From Candidatus Rifleibacteriota bacterium (GTDB taxonomy: Bacteria > Muiribacteriota > Ozemobacteria > Ozemobacterales > Ozemobacteraceae), in assembly GCA_012517355.1 (NCBI GenBank), contig JAAYVD010000032.1:1-64000 (forward strand): a stretch of 64,000 nt of DNA. Reading direction: 5' to 3'. The notes below the pieces were generated by a model. The model had not been told where the DNA came from. It was given only the letters and a program-made list of their open reading frames with translations, and searched no databases. A program made the position numbers and the translations under genes. Each line of letters opens with the position of its first letter. The stretch's first letter is position 1. Below, one piece after another: positions 52,426 through 60,429 of this stretch.

Positions 52426-53654
52426 ATGCGTATTCTTGCCAGGTTGATGCTCCTGACCCTCGTTCTGGCCTTCGCCGCCATGCCGTCTGCTCGCGCCCAG
52501 ACCGGTCCGTTCGGGGATGACACCGCCGTCGGCGCGACCCGGACCGCGGCCGCCGGAACCGGCGCCGAAGCGGGCCAGGTGGCCATCAACAGCGCCTGGG
52601 TCAACGTCCGGGCGGGGCCGGGGGTGGGCAACGCCATCCTCAAGACGTTGCCCCGCGGCACCTCCGGCCAGATCCTCGACCAGAAGAACGGCTGGTACCT
52701 GATCGATTTCGGCAACGGCCTGAAGGGCTGGGTGCGCGGCGATCTCGTCAGCGGCACCGCCGGCACCCCCCCCGCGAATGCCGACGGCAAGCTGCTGGCC
52801 CGCGATTTCGAGCGCCTCGACCGGCATCTGGGCGACAGTGTCCTCGATTTCTCGCGGTTCCACTCCTGGTGGGGCTGGGCCGGGCCTTCCAAAAGTTCCA
52901 GGAGGGCGACTACCAGGAAGCCTACGAGCTGGCCCAGAATGCCACCACCAATCCGGTCGAGCGCCGCTACCTGATGGCCAAGTGCCTCTGGAAGCTCGGC
53001 CAGACCGGCGAAGCCCGCAAGCTGCTCGATACCATCAAGGGGCCCCTCGAAGACTACATCATGACCCGCTACCTCGACGGGGCGGCCAAGCCCTACATCG
53101 AGGCGGCGGTTCCCTTCAAGTTCGGCGGCTTCGACGACCTGGACACCTATCAGAAAAAGGTCCTGGCGGGCAACCGGATGGGCCTCGAGTCGAGCGAATA
53201 CTACGAGGATTTCGTCGACATCAACACCTGGAAATGGAAGTCGGCGGCGAAGGCCCGCGAGTTCGAGAAGATCGCCGGCATCGACTGCAGCGGGTACGTG
53301 CAGCGCGTCCAGCAGGGCATGTTCAAGGCGGCGGGGGTCCCCTACCCCATCCAAGGCCGCACCTCCACCAGCGGCCTGTCTTCGCCCGCGGTCTCGACCC
53401 AGATCAACCCGGGGTTCAAACCCCCTCCTCCCCCCGACATCAAGCCCGGGGACATGATCCTTCTCGATTACGGCCACAACCGCTACGGCCACTCGATGAT
53501 CTACCGCGGCCGTGACGCCAAGGGGAACATCCTGGTGACCCAGATGGGCGGGGTTCCCGAGAACGGCATCCTCGCCCCGGAAAAGGTCCAGTTCTACAAG
53601 GGCACCTATCGCCTCAAAGGCATGGACAAGGTGCGCCAGAAGGTCCTGGCCTGA
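52426..53654 (+). pseudogene. SH3b - helical - NlpC/P60 cell-wall hydrolase gene with a frameshift
   Basis: The first frame (52426 on) gives a signal peptide (to about 25, PSARA/Q) and a bacterial SH3 domain (about 50-110, AWVNVRAGPG ... GWYLIDFGNGLKGWVRGD). Near 52863-52868 the coding sense moves to another frame, which continues as a TPR-like helix pair (GDYQEAYELAQNA) and a C-terminal NlpC/P60 peptidase with the catalytic Cys in GIDCSGY and His in GHSMIYRG. One missing C in CACTCCTGGTGG would restore FHSLVGLGRAF and one continuous protein of about 409 residues. Either a true disrupted gene or an assembly error. It would cleave peptidoglycan stem peptides in the periplasm. Confidence 0.8.
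52869..53654 (+). CDS. C-terminal NlpC/P60 endopeptidase portion, own open frame
   Basis: This 261-codon frame starts at GTG 52869 without a ribosome site or signal peptide, so I regard it as the downstream half of the frameshifted gene rather than an independent one. It contains the helical linker, DYIMTRYLDGAAKPYI, the catalytic GIDCSGYVQRVQQ, a P-rich loop (KPPPPPDIKPGDMILLDYG) and GHSMIYRG. If translated alone it would stay in the cytoplasm. Confidence 0.6.
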   Translation: MGLGRAFQKFQEGDYQEAYELAQNATTNPVERRYLMAKCLWKLGQTGEARKLLDTIKGPLEDYIMTRYLDGAAKPYIEAAVPFKFGGFDDLDTYQKKVLAGNRMGLESSEYYEDFVDINTWKWKSAAKAREFEKIAGIDCSGYVQRVQQGMFKAAGVPYPIQGRTSTSGLSSPAVSTQINPGFKPPPPPDIKPGDMILLDYGHNRYGHSMIYRGRDAKGNILVTQMGGVPENGILAPEKVQFYKGTYRLKGMDKVRQKVLA

Positions 53655-53671
53655 ACGGTCCGGTTCGTCAC

Positions 53672-53704
53672 GGGGTCCGGTCCCTCCGGGCCCCTTTTCA
53701 TTTT
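53672..53704 (+). terminator. intrinsic terminator after the NlpC/P60 gene
   Basis: GGGGTCCGG (53672-53680) pairs with CCGGGCCCC (53686-53694, one T.G pair), followed by TTTTCATTTT. The rest of 53705-53950 shows no gene. Confidence 0.75.
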
Positions 53705-53970
53705 CCCGGGACGAGGGTATCCTGGCCTGGTCAGGGGCGCGTGCTTCGTCGACCACCCGGAGGTCCCCTCGTGATGCGCGGAACGGGTGTTTCGCGCCGC
53801 CATCCGTGGCGGCAAGGGGGAAGTCCTGCCGCCCTCCTGTCGGTCGGAAACCCTGACTCGTCGGGCTTTCGCCTGGGGGAAGGGTCCCGGTCGCGCCCCG
53901 CCCGGCCGTGACCGTCGGTCGCCGCCGGCAGCCCACCCCCGCCTCGCCGGGGAGCCTTGGAGGAACCGCC

Positions 53971-54912
53971 ATGTCCAGCCGTCCCACCCCATCGCGCTGT
54001 ATCACCCTCCTCGCGGGGATCGCCTTTCTCCTCGGGGTTGCCTGCGTGACGCGCGCCCCCGCTTCCGATGTCGCCGAAATCGTCCTGCAGGGCGGGTGGG
54101 GCAGCCAACCCGAGCAGCTTGGGCTGACGATGCCCGCTCCCGGGATGCTTCCCGAGGTGCCCTTCCAGGGCCCGGGCGGGTTCCGGGTCGACGCCCAGGG
54201 CGGGGTCTGGATCTCGGACTCGGTCAACCGCGCCGTCAAGGTCTTCCGCGAAGGGAAGGTCGAGATCTTCCCCATTCCCGCCACCGGCCTGGGCGACCTC
54301 GACCTGTGCGGGGAGGCCTTCTACGTCTGCACCCGTTCCCCCGACGGCATCTTCGTCGGCCGGCAGGACGACGGCGGTGAGATCCGTCGCATCGCCCTGG
54401 CCTGCCGCTCCCCCGGCCGGCTGCAGGTCGTCGACGAGAACCGCATCCTGCTCGCCGACGGAGACGGCGGGCTGTGGTGGATCCGCAACGGGGAACCGGG
54501 CCGGCACCCGGCCGAGGTGATGGAACCGGTCGGCACCGCCGAGCACGTGTTCGGCATCGTCTACGACCTCGACGAGAGCAGCCGGAGCATCGTCAGGAGC
54601 GGCTGGACCGAACAGGAGAGCGAGCCCGGGATGTTCGCCCTGCTGAAGTTCCCGAAGGAGCGGATCGCCTTTTCCCGCCTTCTCGGCCTGCAGGACGGGA
54701 ACCCCTGGGTGATGATGGTCATGGCCTCGAACCCTGGCCAATACCGGGTGTTCCGGCTGGATGGCGACGGAAAGGTGGTTCGCGAGGCGCGCCTTCCCGT
54801 GCTGACCGGCGCCTGGCTGCCCGCCTGGTGGGTGGCGGGGCCCTGCCCGGTCGTCTACGGCTTCCGCAGCGATCCCCAGGGCTTCTCCATCCTGCGCCAA
54901 TCGCTCGATTAG
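53971..54912 (+). CDS. secreted beta-propeller (NHL/YncE-like) protein
   Basis: The 313 residues start at ATG 53971 (GGAGGAA 7 bp upstream) with a signal peptide (about 9-32). Repeating blades follow: GGFRVDAQGGVWISDSVNRAVKVFREGKVEIFPIP is a classical NHL-type blade, with further blades such as VVDENRILLADGDGGLWWIRNG and YRVFRLDGDGKVVREARLP. It is probably a periplasmic scaffold or ligand-binding propeller. No enzyme motif is seen. Single gene. Confidence 0.65.
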   Translation: MSSRPTPSRCITLLAGIAFLLGVACVTRAPASDVAEIVLQGGWGSQPEQLGLTMPAPGMLPEVPFQGPGGFRVDAQGGVWISDSVNRAVKVFREGKVEIFPIPATGLGDLDLCGEAFYVCTRSPDGIFVGRQDDGGEIRRIALACRSPGRLQVVDENRILLADGDGGLWWIRNGEPGRHPAEVMEPVGTAEHVFGIVYDLDESSRSIVRSGWTEQESEPGMFALLKFPKERIAFSRLLGLQDGNPWVMMVMASNPGQYRVFRLDGDGKVVREARLPVLTGAWLPAWWVAGPCPVVYGFRSDPQGFSILRQSLD

Positions 54913-55266
54913 ACGAATTCTGGCGTTCCCGGGACGAGAGGGCCAGACCTGACGAATTGCACCACCAGCGGTTTTTCAACGCCCCAACATTTCCCCAGCC
55001 GTCTTCTCCCCCGATCCACCCAGCGATTCTGCCCTCGCCGACACAGGTTGCCGGCCCCCCTCGCCCTTTCCCCCATTTCTCCCCTTCCCCTGTCGTCTCC
55101 TGAAATCCAGTCGTTGTGCTGAAGTCTCGATCTCCATGGTGATCGCGGCGCGCGATGGCCGTCCTCCTTCTTCAATGGGGATGTTGGCAATGAGCGGTTC
55201 CGGTTCCTCTTTTTTCCGGGCGGCCATTTGTGGTAGACTCCGTCACCTTCGCCGCGGAGCCTGACC
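54913..55266. other. intergenic region, pyrimidine-rich, no gene seen
   Basis: No credible gene. A C/T-rich tract spans about 55050-55105. A TAGACT hexamer at 55216-55221, 45 bp before the next start codon, may be a -10, but only a weak TTTTTC lies 17 bp before it. Confidence 0.4.
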
Positions 55267-55986
55267 ATGTCGGACCAGATCGCCGTTTCGGTGTGCATTC
55301 CGGTGTTCAACGAGGTCGACAACCTCGAAGAACTCGTGCACCGCGTCGAAACAGTCATGGCTCGCCTGCGGATTCCGTGGGAACTGATCCTGGTCGACGA
55401 CGGGTCGCGCGATGGCAGTTACGAACGAATGCGGCAGTTGGGCGCTTCCCGGCCCTTCCTGCGCGGGATCCGCTTCGACCGGAACCACGGGCAGACGGCC
55501 GCCATGGCCGCCGGCATCCGTGCCTCGCGCGGCGAGGCGGTGGTAACCATGGACGCCGACCTGCAGAACGATCCCGAGGACATCCCCCGCCTGCTGGAAG
55601 GTCTGGCCGGGCACGCCGCCGTCGTCGGCTGGCGCGCCCGCCGGCAGGACACCTTCGTGCGGCGGGTCTCGTCGCGGTTCGCGAACTGGTTCCGCAACCT
55701 GGTCAGCGATGAGAACATCCGCGACACCGGCTGCTCGCTGAAGGCCTTCCGCGGCCCGGTGGTGCGCGCTCTTCCCTTCTACGAGGGAATGCACCGCTTC
55801 CTGCCCACGCTGGTGAAGATGGGCGGCGGCACCGTGGCCGAGATCGAGGTCGCCCACCACCCCCGCACCAAGGGCACCTCGAAATACAATGTCTGGAACC
55901 GGGTCTTCCGGTCCTTCCTGGATCTGCTGGCCATCCGCTGGATGAAATGGCGGCAGTTGAGGTATCGCATTCACGATGAGTTTTGA
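55267..55986 (+). CDS. family 2 glycosyltransferase, polyprenyl-phosphate sugar transferase type
   Basis: In this 239-residue GT-A enzyme, SVCIPVFNEVDNLEELV opens the nucleotide-binding fold. DDGSRDGS and the metal-binding MDADLQNDPEDIP follow, and the lid segment RTKGTSKYN is that of dolichol/undecaprenyl-phosphate mannosyl- or glucosyltransferases (ArnC, GtrB, DPM1). Unlike ArnC or GtrB there are no C-terminal TM helices. It probably makes a polyprenyl-phosphate sugar at the inner membrane face for the ArnT-like enzyme encoded two genes downstream. It overlaps the next gene by 11 bp. Confidence 0.88.
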   Translation: MSDQIAVSVCIPVFNEVDNLEELVHRVETVMARLRIPWELILVDDGSRDGSYERMRQLGASRPFLRGIRFDRNHGQTAAMAAGIRASRGEAVVTMDADLQNDPEDIPRLLEGLAGHAAVVGWRARRQDTFVRRVSSRFANWFRNLVSDENIRDTGCSLKAFRGPVVRALPFYEGMHRFLPTLVKMGGGTVAEIEVAHHPRTKGTSKYNVWNRVFRSFLDLLAIRWMKWRQLRYRIHDEF

Positions 55987-56263
55987 CTGGGATTTCTGGG
56001 TCCTGTTCGGGTTTGTCGGCCAGGCGATGTTTTTCATGCGGTTTTTCGTGCAATGGATCGAGTCGGAACGGCAGAAGAAAAGCGTCATTCCGGTCTCTTT
56101 CTGGTATTTCAGCCTGCTGGGGACGTCGATGCTCGCCTTGTATGCCCTGCACCGCAAGGACCCCGTCTTCCTGGTCGGGCAGTCCCTCGGGTTTTTCATC
56201 TACATCCGCAATCTCATGCTGATCCGCAAGGAGCAGAAGTGCGATGACGCCTCCGTCTCCTGA
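55976..56263 (+). CDS. lipid-A-disaccharide-synthase N-terminal-like (LAB_N) membrane protein
   Basis: The 95-residue protein has three TM stretches and the LAB_N signatures GFVGQAMFFMRFFVQWIESE and PVSFWYFSLLGTSMLALYALHRKDPVFLVGQSLGFFIYIRNL. Such small proteins often accompany glycosyltransferase/ArnT operons and are thought to move polyprenyl- or lipid-linked sugars. Overlap with both neighbours (11 bp upstream, 20 bp downstream) shows a tight operon. Confidence 0.88.
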   Translation: MSFDWDFWVLFGFVGQAMFFMRFFVQWIESERQKKSVIPVSFWYFSLLGTSMLALYALHRKDPVFLVGQSLGFFIYIRNLMLIRKEQKCDDASVS

Positions 56264-59084
56264 ACTCTCCCCCGCTGCTCCGCCCGCCGCCGCACCTTCC
56301 GAGCTTGCCGCCGCCCCCGGGTCGCTTCCCACCGGCGACCCGGTTCCCGCGACCGACTCCCCGGAAGGGGATGACGGTGGGCCTTCCCAGCCCTCCCCCG
56401 GCCGTCCGCCTTCGGGGGAGGTTGCGAGGGGCCCCGCCCATGGTGCCGTGTCCTCGCCGCGCGCCTGGTCTCTCGGGCTGATCCAGGCGGTCCTGTTCTT
56501 CGGCGCCTTCGCCATCGTCGCCTACCAGATCGGCACCCCGAGCCTGTTCGAAACCTCCGAAGGGCGGTTCGCCTCGGTGGCCCGCACCATGGTCGAGTCC
56601 GGCGACTGGCTGGTCCCGCGGTTCAACGGCCTGGTCCATCTGTCCAAGCCTCCGGTGGCCTACTGGGCCAGTGCCTTCGGGCAGTCGTTGCTCGGGGTCA
56701 ACGAATGGGGGGCGCGGGCGCTGCTGCCTCTCGCGGCCGCCTGCACCGTGTGGGGGTGCTTCCGGATCGGCCTGTTGTTCATGCCGTTGCGCACCGCCCT
56801 CATCGGCACCTTCGTGTTGATGACCACCCTGTTTTTCAACGCCCAGTACCGCGGGTTGACCGCCGATCCCTTCCTGGCGATGTTCGAGACCTGGATGGTC
56901 TGGGCCCTCCTGGCTTTCGTGCTGCAGCCAACGTCGCGCCGGGGGCTGCTGTTCTACGCCATGGCGGCCGGCGCCATGCTGACCAAGGGGCCGCCCGGTC
57001 TGCTGCCTCTGCTGGGGCTCGTGCCGGGCCTCGGTCTGCGCCACGGTTGGGACCGCCTCAAGCGGCTGGCGGCCATGCCCAGGGGATGGGCCCTTTTCGT
57101 CGTACTCGGGTTGGGATGGTACCTGCTGATGGCCGTCCGCTTCCCCGGGGCGCTGTCGTATTTCCTGTTCGACGAGACCCTGGCCCGGGTGGCTTCCGAG
57201 TCCCACCAGCGTGGGGGCCCCTGGTACTACTTCTTCGGGATCCTTCTGGGGGGCACCTTTCCCTGGACGTTGTTCTTCTGCGGCGGGTTCCTGGCCTGCC
57301 TGGGCCGGGCCCGGAACGCCCGCGACCCCATGGGCCTTCCCCTGATGCTCTGGCTGGCGGTTCCCTTCGTGGTGTTCTCCCTCAGCCAGTCCAAGCTGCC
57401 GGCCTACGCCCTGCCGCTGTTGATCCCGGCCTCCCTGATGGCCGGACGGTATCTCGCCCCGATGCTCCACCTGAACGAGGACGAGCCGCTGGCCTTCAAG
57501 CTCGAATCCTCGCTGACCTTGTTCTTCCTGGGCGTTTTCGCGGTGGCGGTGCTGTACTGCGCGTGGTCCGGCGTGGTGCCTGACCCGCGCTTTTCCAAGG
57601 TTGCCCTCTTTCTGGCTTTCTACCTGATCTTCCTCACCGGGTTCGGGTACCTCTTTCTGTCCTGGGAAATGGCCAAGGGCATCATCCTGGTGCTCGGTTT
57701 GACCGTGCCCGGCAGCCTGATGTTCCTGATGCCCGGCCTGCGTGGCGACGAGGAGGTGGCCCCGGGGCGGTTCCTGCCCGGCTACAAAGCCCTTCTGGAA
57801 GAGGTGCAGCATCTGCCCTCCCAGGCCCGCATCCTGTGCATCGAGGACATGCTGCAGGCCATCCCCTTCTACACCGGCCGCACCATCCCCACCTGGAACG
57901 TCACCCGGGAGACGCGGTTCGACCCGGGCCTGGCCCCCCTGTTCGACCTGCACGGCGACGAGGCCCTGCGCGAAAACGCCTCCGGCGGGGCCTGGCTGCT
58001 GGTGCGGGGCAAGGATCTCGCCAAGGTCGAGCCCGTCGTCGGCCGGCACCTGGAGCGATTGGTCGCCTGCGGCCCGTGGGGCCTGTACCGGACCGGTGCC
58101 CCCCTGGCCACGATCCGGCCGCTGGGGTCGGAAACCCCCGACCTGGGCCTCGTTCCAGGCCCGGACGGCTCCCCCGCCCACCCCGGCGCGCCCAGCCTGC
58201 CCGCCGGCCTCGACCATCCACCACTTATCGAGACGGTCGACCACCCGCCCGCCCCTGTGTCCGGTACGTCATCGGAACCGCTTCCGGTTGCGGCAACCGC
58301 CGTGGGGCCGGCCGCGGCATCGCCCCCCAGGCTGTCGACCCCCTCGCCGGCGACCGCCCCTTCAGGTGTGGCACCTGCCGCGCCCGCGCCGTCCGCTGCG
58401 CCCCCAGCGGCCGCCCCTTTGCTGGCCTCCGCGACACCGGCCGCCCGCCCCGCTTCCCAATCCCCGGGCATCGTTGCGGGCAATGCCTCTTCCCAGCCGG
58501 TTGTTCCGTCGCCTGGTGTCAATCCCCCCAAACCCGCCGTCAAGCCGGCTGGAACCGCCTCGGCCACGCCTGTCGCCAAAACCCCTGCCTCTCCTCCGAC
58601 CAAGTCGGCCGCCATACCCGGAGCCGCCTCGCCCGCGTCGGCCGCGAAGCCCGTCGGAACTCCCTCGCCTGGCGCGGCCGCCAGACCCGCCGGAACCGCC
58701 TCGCCTGGCGCAGCACCCAGACCCGCTGAAACTGCTTCGGCCAGCGCAGCTCCCAAACCCGCCGGAACCGCCTCGCCCGCCGCCAGACCCGCCGGGCCAG
58801 CCTCGCCCAGCGCTGCCGCCAGACCCGCCGAAACCGTTTCGGCCACGCTGGCCGCGAAACCCGCTGGCCCCACCCCGCCCAAGCCGGCGGCCAAGCCTCC
58901 GGCCACCACCCCAGGCAAACCTTCCCCCCAAACGGCTCCCAAACCAACACCCAAGCCGACAGCCAAGCCGACAGCCAAGCCGACACCTACGCCGACAGCC
59001 AAGCCGACGCCCCGCCCCGCCCCCGGGCCGGCGGCCGTCTCCCCCAGACCTCCGGTTCCCCCCACCGCGTCGGCCACTCGCTGA
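56244..59084 (+). CDS. ArnT/PMT-type (GT39/GT83) membrane glycosyltransferase with long Pro/Ala/Lys tail
   Basis: In this 946-residue protein, a Pro/Ala-rich N-terminal 70 residues precede a multi-TM GT-C core (about 75-520). The first exterior loop SLFETSEGRFASVARTMVESGDWLVPRFNG holds the catalytic acid region and is followed by LSKPPVAYW, as in ArnT. A soluble domain (about 510-620) follows. The C-terminal 300 residues are almost only Pro, Ala, Ser, Thr, Lys with KPTAKPTP-type repeats, unusual for this family; such tails can bind peptidoglycan or span the periplasm. It likely transfers a polyprenyl-linked sugar to lipid A or another envelope acceptor. Confidence 0.85.
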   Translation: MTPPSPELSPAAPPAAAPSELAAAPGSLPTGDPVPATDSPEGDDGGPSQPSPGRPPSGEVARGPAHGAVSSPRAWSLGLIQAVLFFGAFAIVAYQIGTPSLFETSEGRFASVARTMVESGDWLVPRFNGLVHLSKPPVAYWASAFGQSLLGVNEWGARALLPLAAACTVWGCFRIGLLFMPLRTALIGTFVLMTTLFFNAQYRGLTADPFLAMFETWMVWALLAFVLQPTSRRGLLFYAMAAGAMLTKGPPGLLPLLGLVPGLGLRHGWDRLKRLAAMPRGWALFVVLGLGWYLLMAVRFPGALSYFLFDETLARVASESHQRGGPWYYFFGILLGGTFPWTLFFCGGFLACLGRARNARDPMGLPLMLWLAVPFVVFSLSQSKLPAYALPLLIPASLMAGRYLAPMLHLNEDEPLAFKLESSLTLFFLGVFAVAVLYCAWSGVVPDPRFSKVALFLAFYLIFLTGFGYLFLSWEMAKGIILVLGLTVPGSLMFLMPGLRGDEEVAPGRFLPGYKALLEEVQHLPSQARILCIEDMLQAIPFYTGRTIPTWNVTRETRFDPGLAPLFDLHGDEALRENASGGAWLLVRGKDLAKVEPVVGRHLERLVACGPWGLYRTGAPLATIRPLGSETPDLGLVPGPDGSPAHPGAPSLPAGLDHPPLIETVDHPPAPVSGTSSEPLPVAATAVGPAAASPPRLSTPSPATAPSGVAPAAPAPSAAPPAAAPLLASATPAARPASQSPGIVAGNASSQPVVPSPGVNPPKPAVKPAGTASATPVAKTPASPPTKSAAIPGAASPASAAKPVGTPSPGAAARPAGTASPGAAPRPAETASASAAPKPAGTASPAARPAGPASPSAAARPAETVSATLAAKPAGPTPPKPAAKPPATTPGKPSPQTAPKPTPKPTAKPTAKPTPTPTAKPTPRPAPGPAAVSPRPPVPPTASATR

Positions 59085-59142
59085 CCGGCGTTCCGCGGTT
59101 GGTTCCTCCCCCGCAACGGTCAATACACCCCGTCCAGATGCA

Positions 59143-59169
59143 TGGAAAACCGGAGGTTGTGGTTTTCCA
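59143..59169. other. 9-bp inverted repeat with GGAGG in the loop
   Basis: TGGAAAACC (59143-59151) pairs with GGTTTTCCA (59161-59169). The 9-nt loop contains GGAGG but no start codon follows at a proper distance. It may be a weak terminator of the upstream operon. Confidence 0.4.
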
Positions 59170-59286
59170 CCCTGACGCTGTAACGTGAAAGGGTGTCTGC
59201 GTCTCTCAATGGAAGAGAGCCGCCGGAAAGGCCACACGCCGGTCGGTCTTCCTTCCGCAGAGCCGGACGACAAGGAGCCGCGTCGC

Positions 59287-60405
59287 ATGGGCATGGACCG
59301 CCGGACCTTCCTGAAAGCAGGCGTGTGCGCCTGCGGGGCCACTTTCCTGCCGGCCTGGGTGGGCCGCGTTCCGGGGGCGGGGGCTGCTCCCGCCCTTTCC
59401 GATCGCGAGGCCTCGTATTACGAGGTGCTGGCCGACGGCCGCATTCATTGCCTGCTCTGCCCAAACGGCTGCGTCCGCGCCGAAGGGGAGCGCAGCCGCT
59501 GCCTGGTCCGGGAACCCCGGGGTGGCAAGTACCGCGCCTTGGCGTACGGGCTGCCTTGCGTCCTGGCCATGGACCCGGTCGAGAAGTGTCCCCTCTTCCA
59601 TTTCCGCCTGCCCGGCAACGCCTTTTCGATAGCCACCGCCGGCTGCAACCTGGGCTGCCAGTACTGCCAGAACTGGCAGTTCTCCCAGAAGCGCCCGGAA
59701 GAGACCCGCAACTTCACGATGACCCCGGCGGAAGTGATAAAAAAAGCGAAAGAGTACAAGGCCTCCGCCATCTCCTTCTTCTACACCGAGCCCACCATCT
59801 ATTTCGAATACATGGTCGACATCGCCCGGGCCGCCCGCCAGGCCGGGCTGCCCACGGTCATGGTGACCGGAGGCTACATCAATCCCGCCCCGCTCGCCGA
59901 GCTGACGGCCCTGGTCGACGCCTTCGTGGTCGGGCTGAAAGGTTTTTCGGAGGACTACTACCGGCAGACCGTCGACGGTTCGCTGGCTCCCGTCCTCGCC
60001 ACCCTGAAGGCGATCAGAAAGGCGGGGCGGCACCTCGAGGTGGTCACCCTGCTGGTACCCACCCTCAATGACCGGTTGCCCGAGATCGAGGCCGAGGCGG
60101 CCTGGCTGATGCAGAACCTGGGCCCCGACGTTCCGCTGCACTTCACCCGGTTCAACCCGCAGTTCAAGCTGAAGGGGCTGCCACCCACGCCCATCCAGGT
60201 GCTCGAGCAGGCCCGGGCCATCAGCCGGAAGGCCGGCCTGAAGTTCGTCTACACCGGCAACGTGCCGGCGCACGAAGGAAACCACACCTGGTGCCCGGGT
60301 TGCGGCAAGGTCGTGATCGAGCGCCTCGGGTTCCAGGTGCTGCGCAACGACCTCGCCAACGGTACCTGTCCGCACTGCAAGACGGCCATTCCCGGCCGCT
60401 GGTAA
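59287..60405 (+). CDS. AmmeMemoRadiSam-type radical SAM enzyme with a Tat signal
   Basis: The 372-residue protein begins MGMDRRTFLKAGVCACGATF, a twin-arginine signal. A cysteine cluster C55, C58, C62, C72 follows, then the radical SAM motif C120-x3-C124-x2-C127 (GCNLGCQYCQNWQFSQ), DPVEKCPLFHF and FTRFNPQFKL. At the C-terminus is a zinc-ribbon pair (CPGCGK and CPHCK). This is the domain order of the AmmeMemoRadiSam system enzymes, related to pyruvate-formate-lyase activating enzyme. The MEMO and AMMECR1 partners are not in the window. ATG 59287 has AAGGAG 12 bp upstream. A Tat signal on a radical SAM protein is unexpected, since SAM and reductant are cytoplasmic. Confidence 0.85.
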   Translation: MGMDRRTFLKAGVCACGATFLPAWVGRVPGAGAAPALSDREASYYEVLADGRIHCLLCPNGCVRAEGERSRCLVREPRGGKYRALAYGLPCVLAMDPVEKCPLFHFRLPGNAFSIATAGCNLGCQYCQNWQFSQKRPEETRNFTMTPAEVIKKAKEYKASAISFFYTEPTIYFEYMVDIARAARQAGLPTVMVTGGYINPAPLAELTALVDAFVVGLKGFSEDYYRQTVDGSLAPVLATLKAIRKAGRHLEVVTLLVPTLNDRLPEIEAEAAWLMQNLGPDVPLHFTRFNPQFKLKGLPPTPIQVLEQARAISRKAGLKFVYTGNVPAHEGNHTWCPGCGKVVIERLGFQVLRNDLANGTCPHCKTAIPGRW

Positions 60406-60429
60406 CCTCACCGGAGGAGGAAGGAAGAC

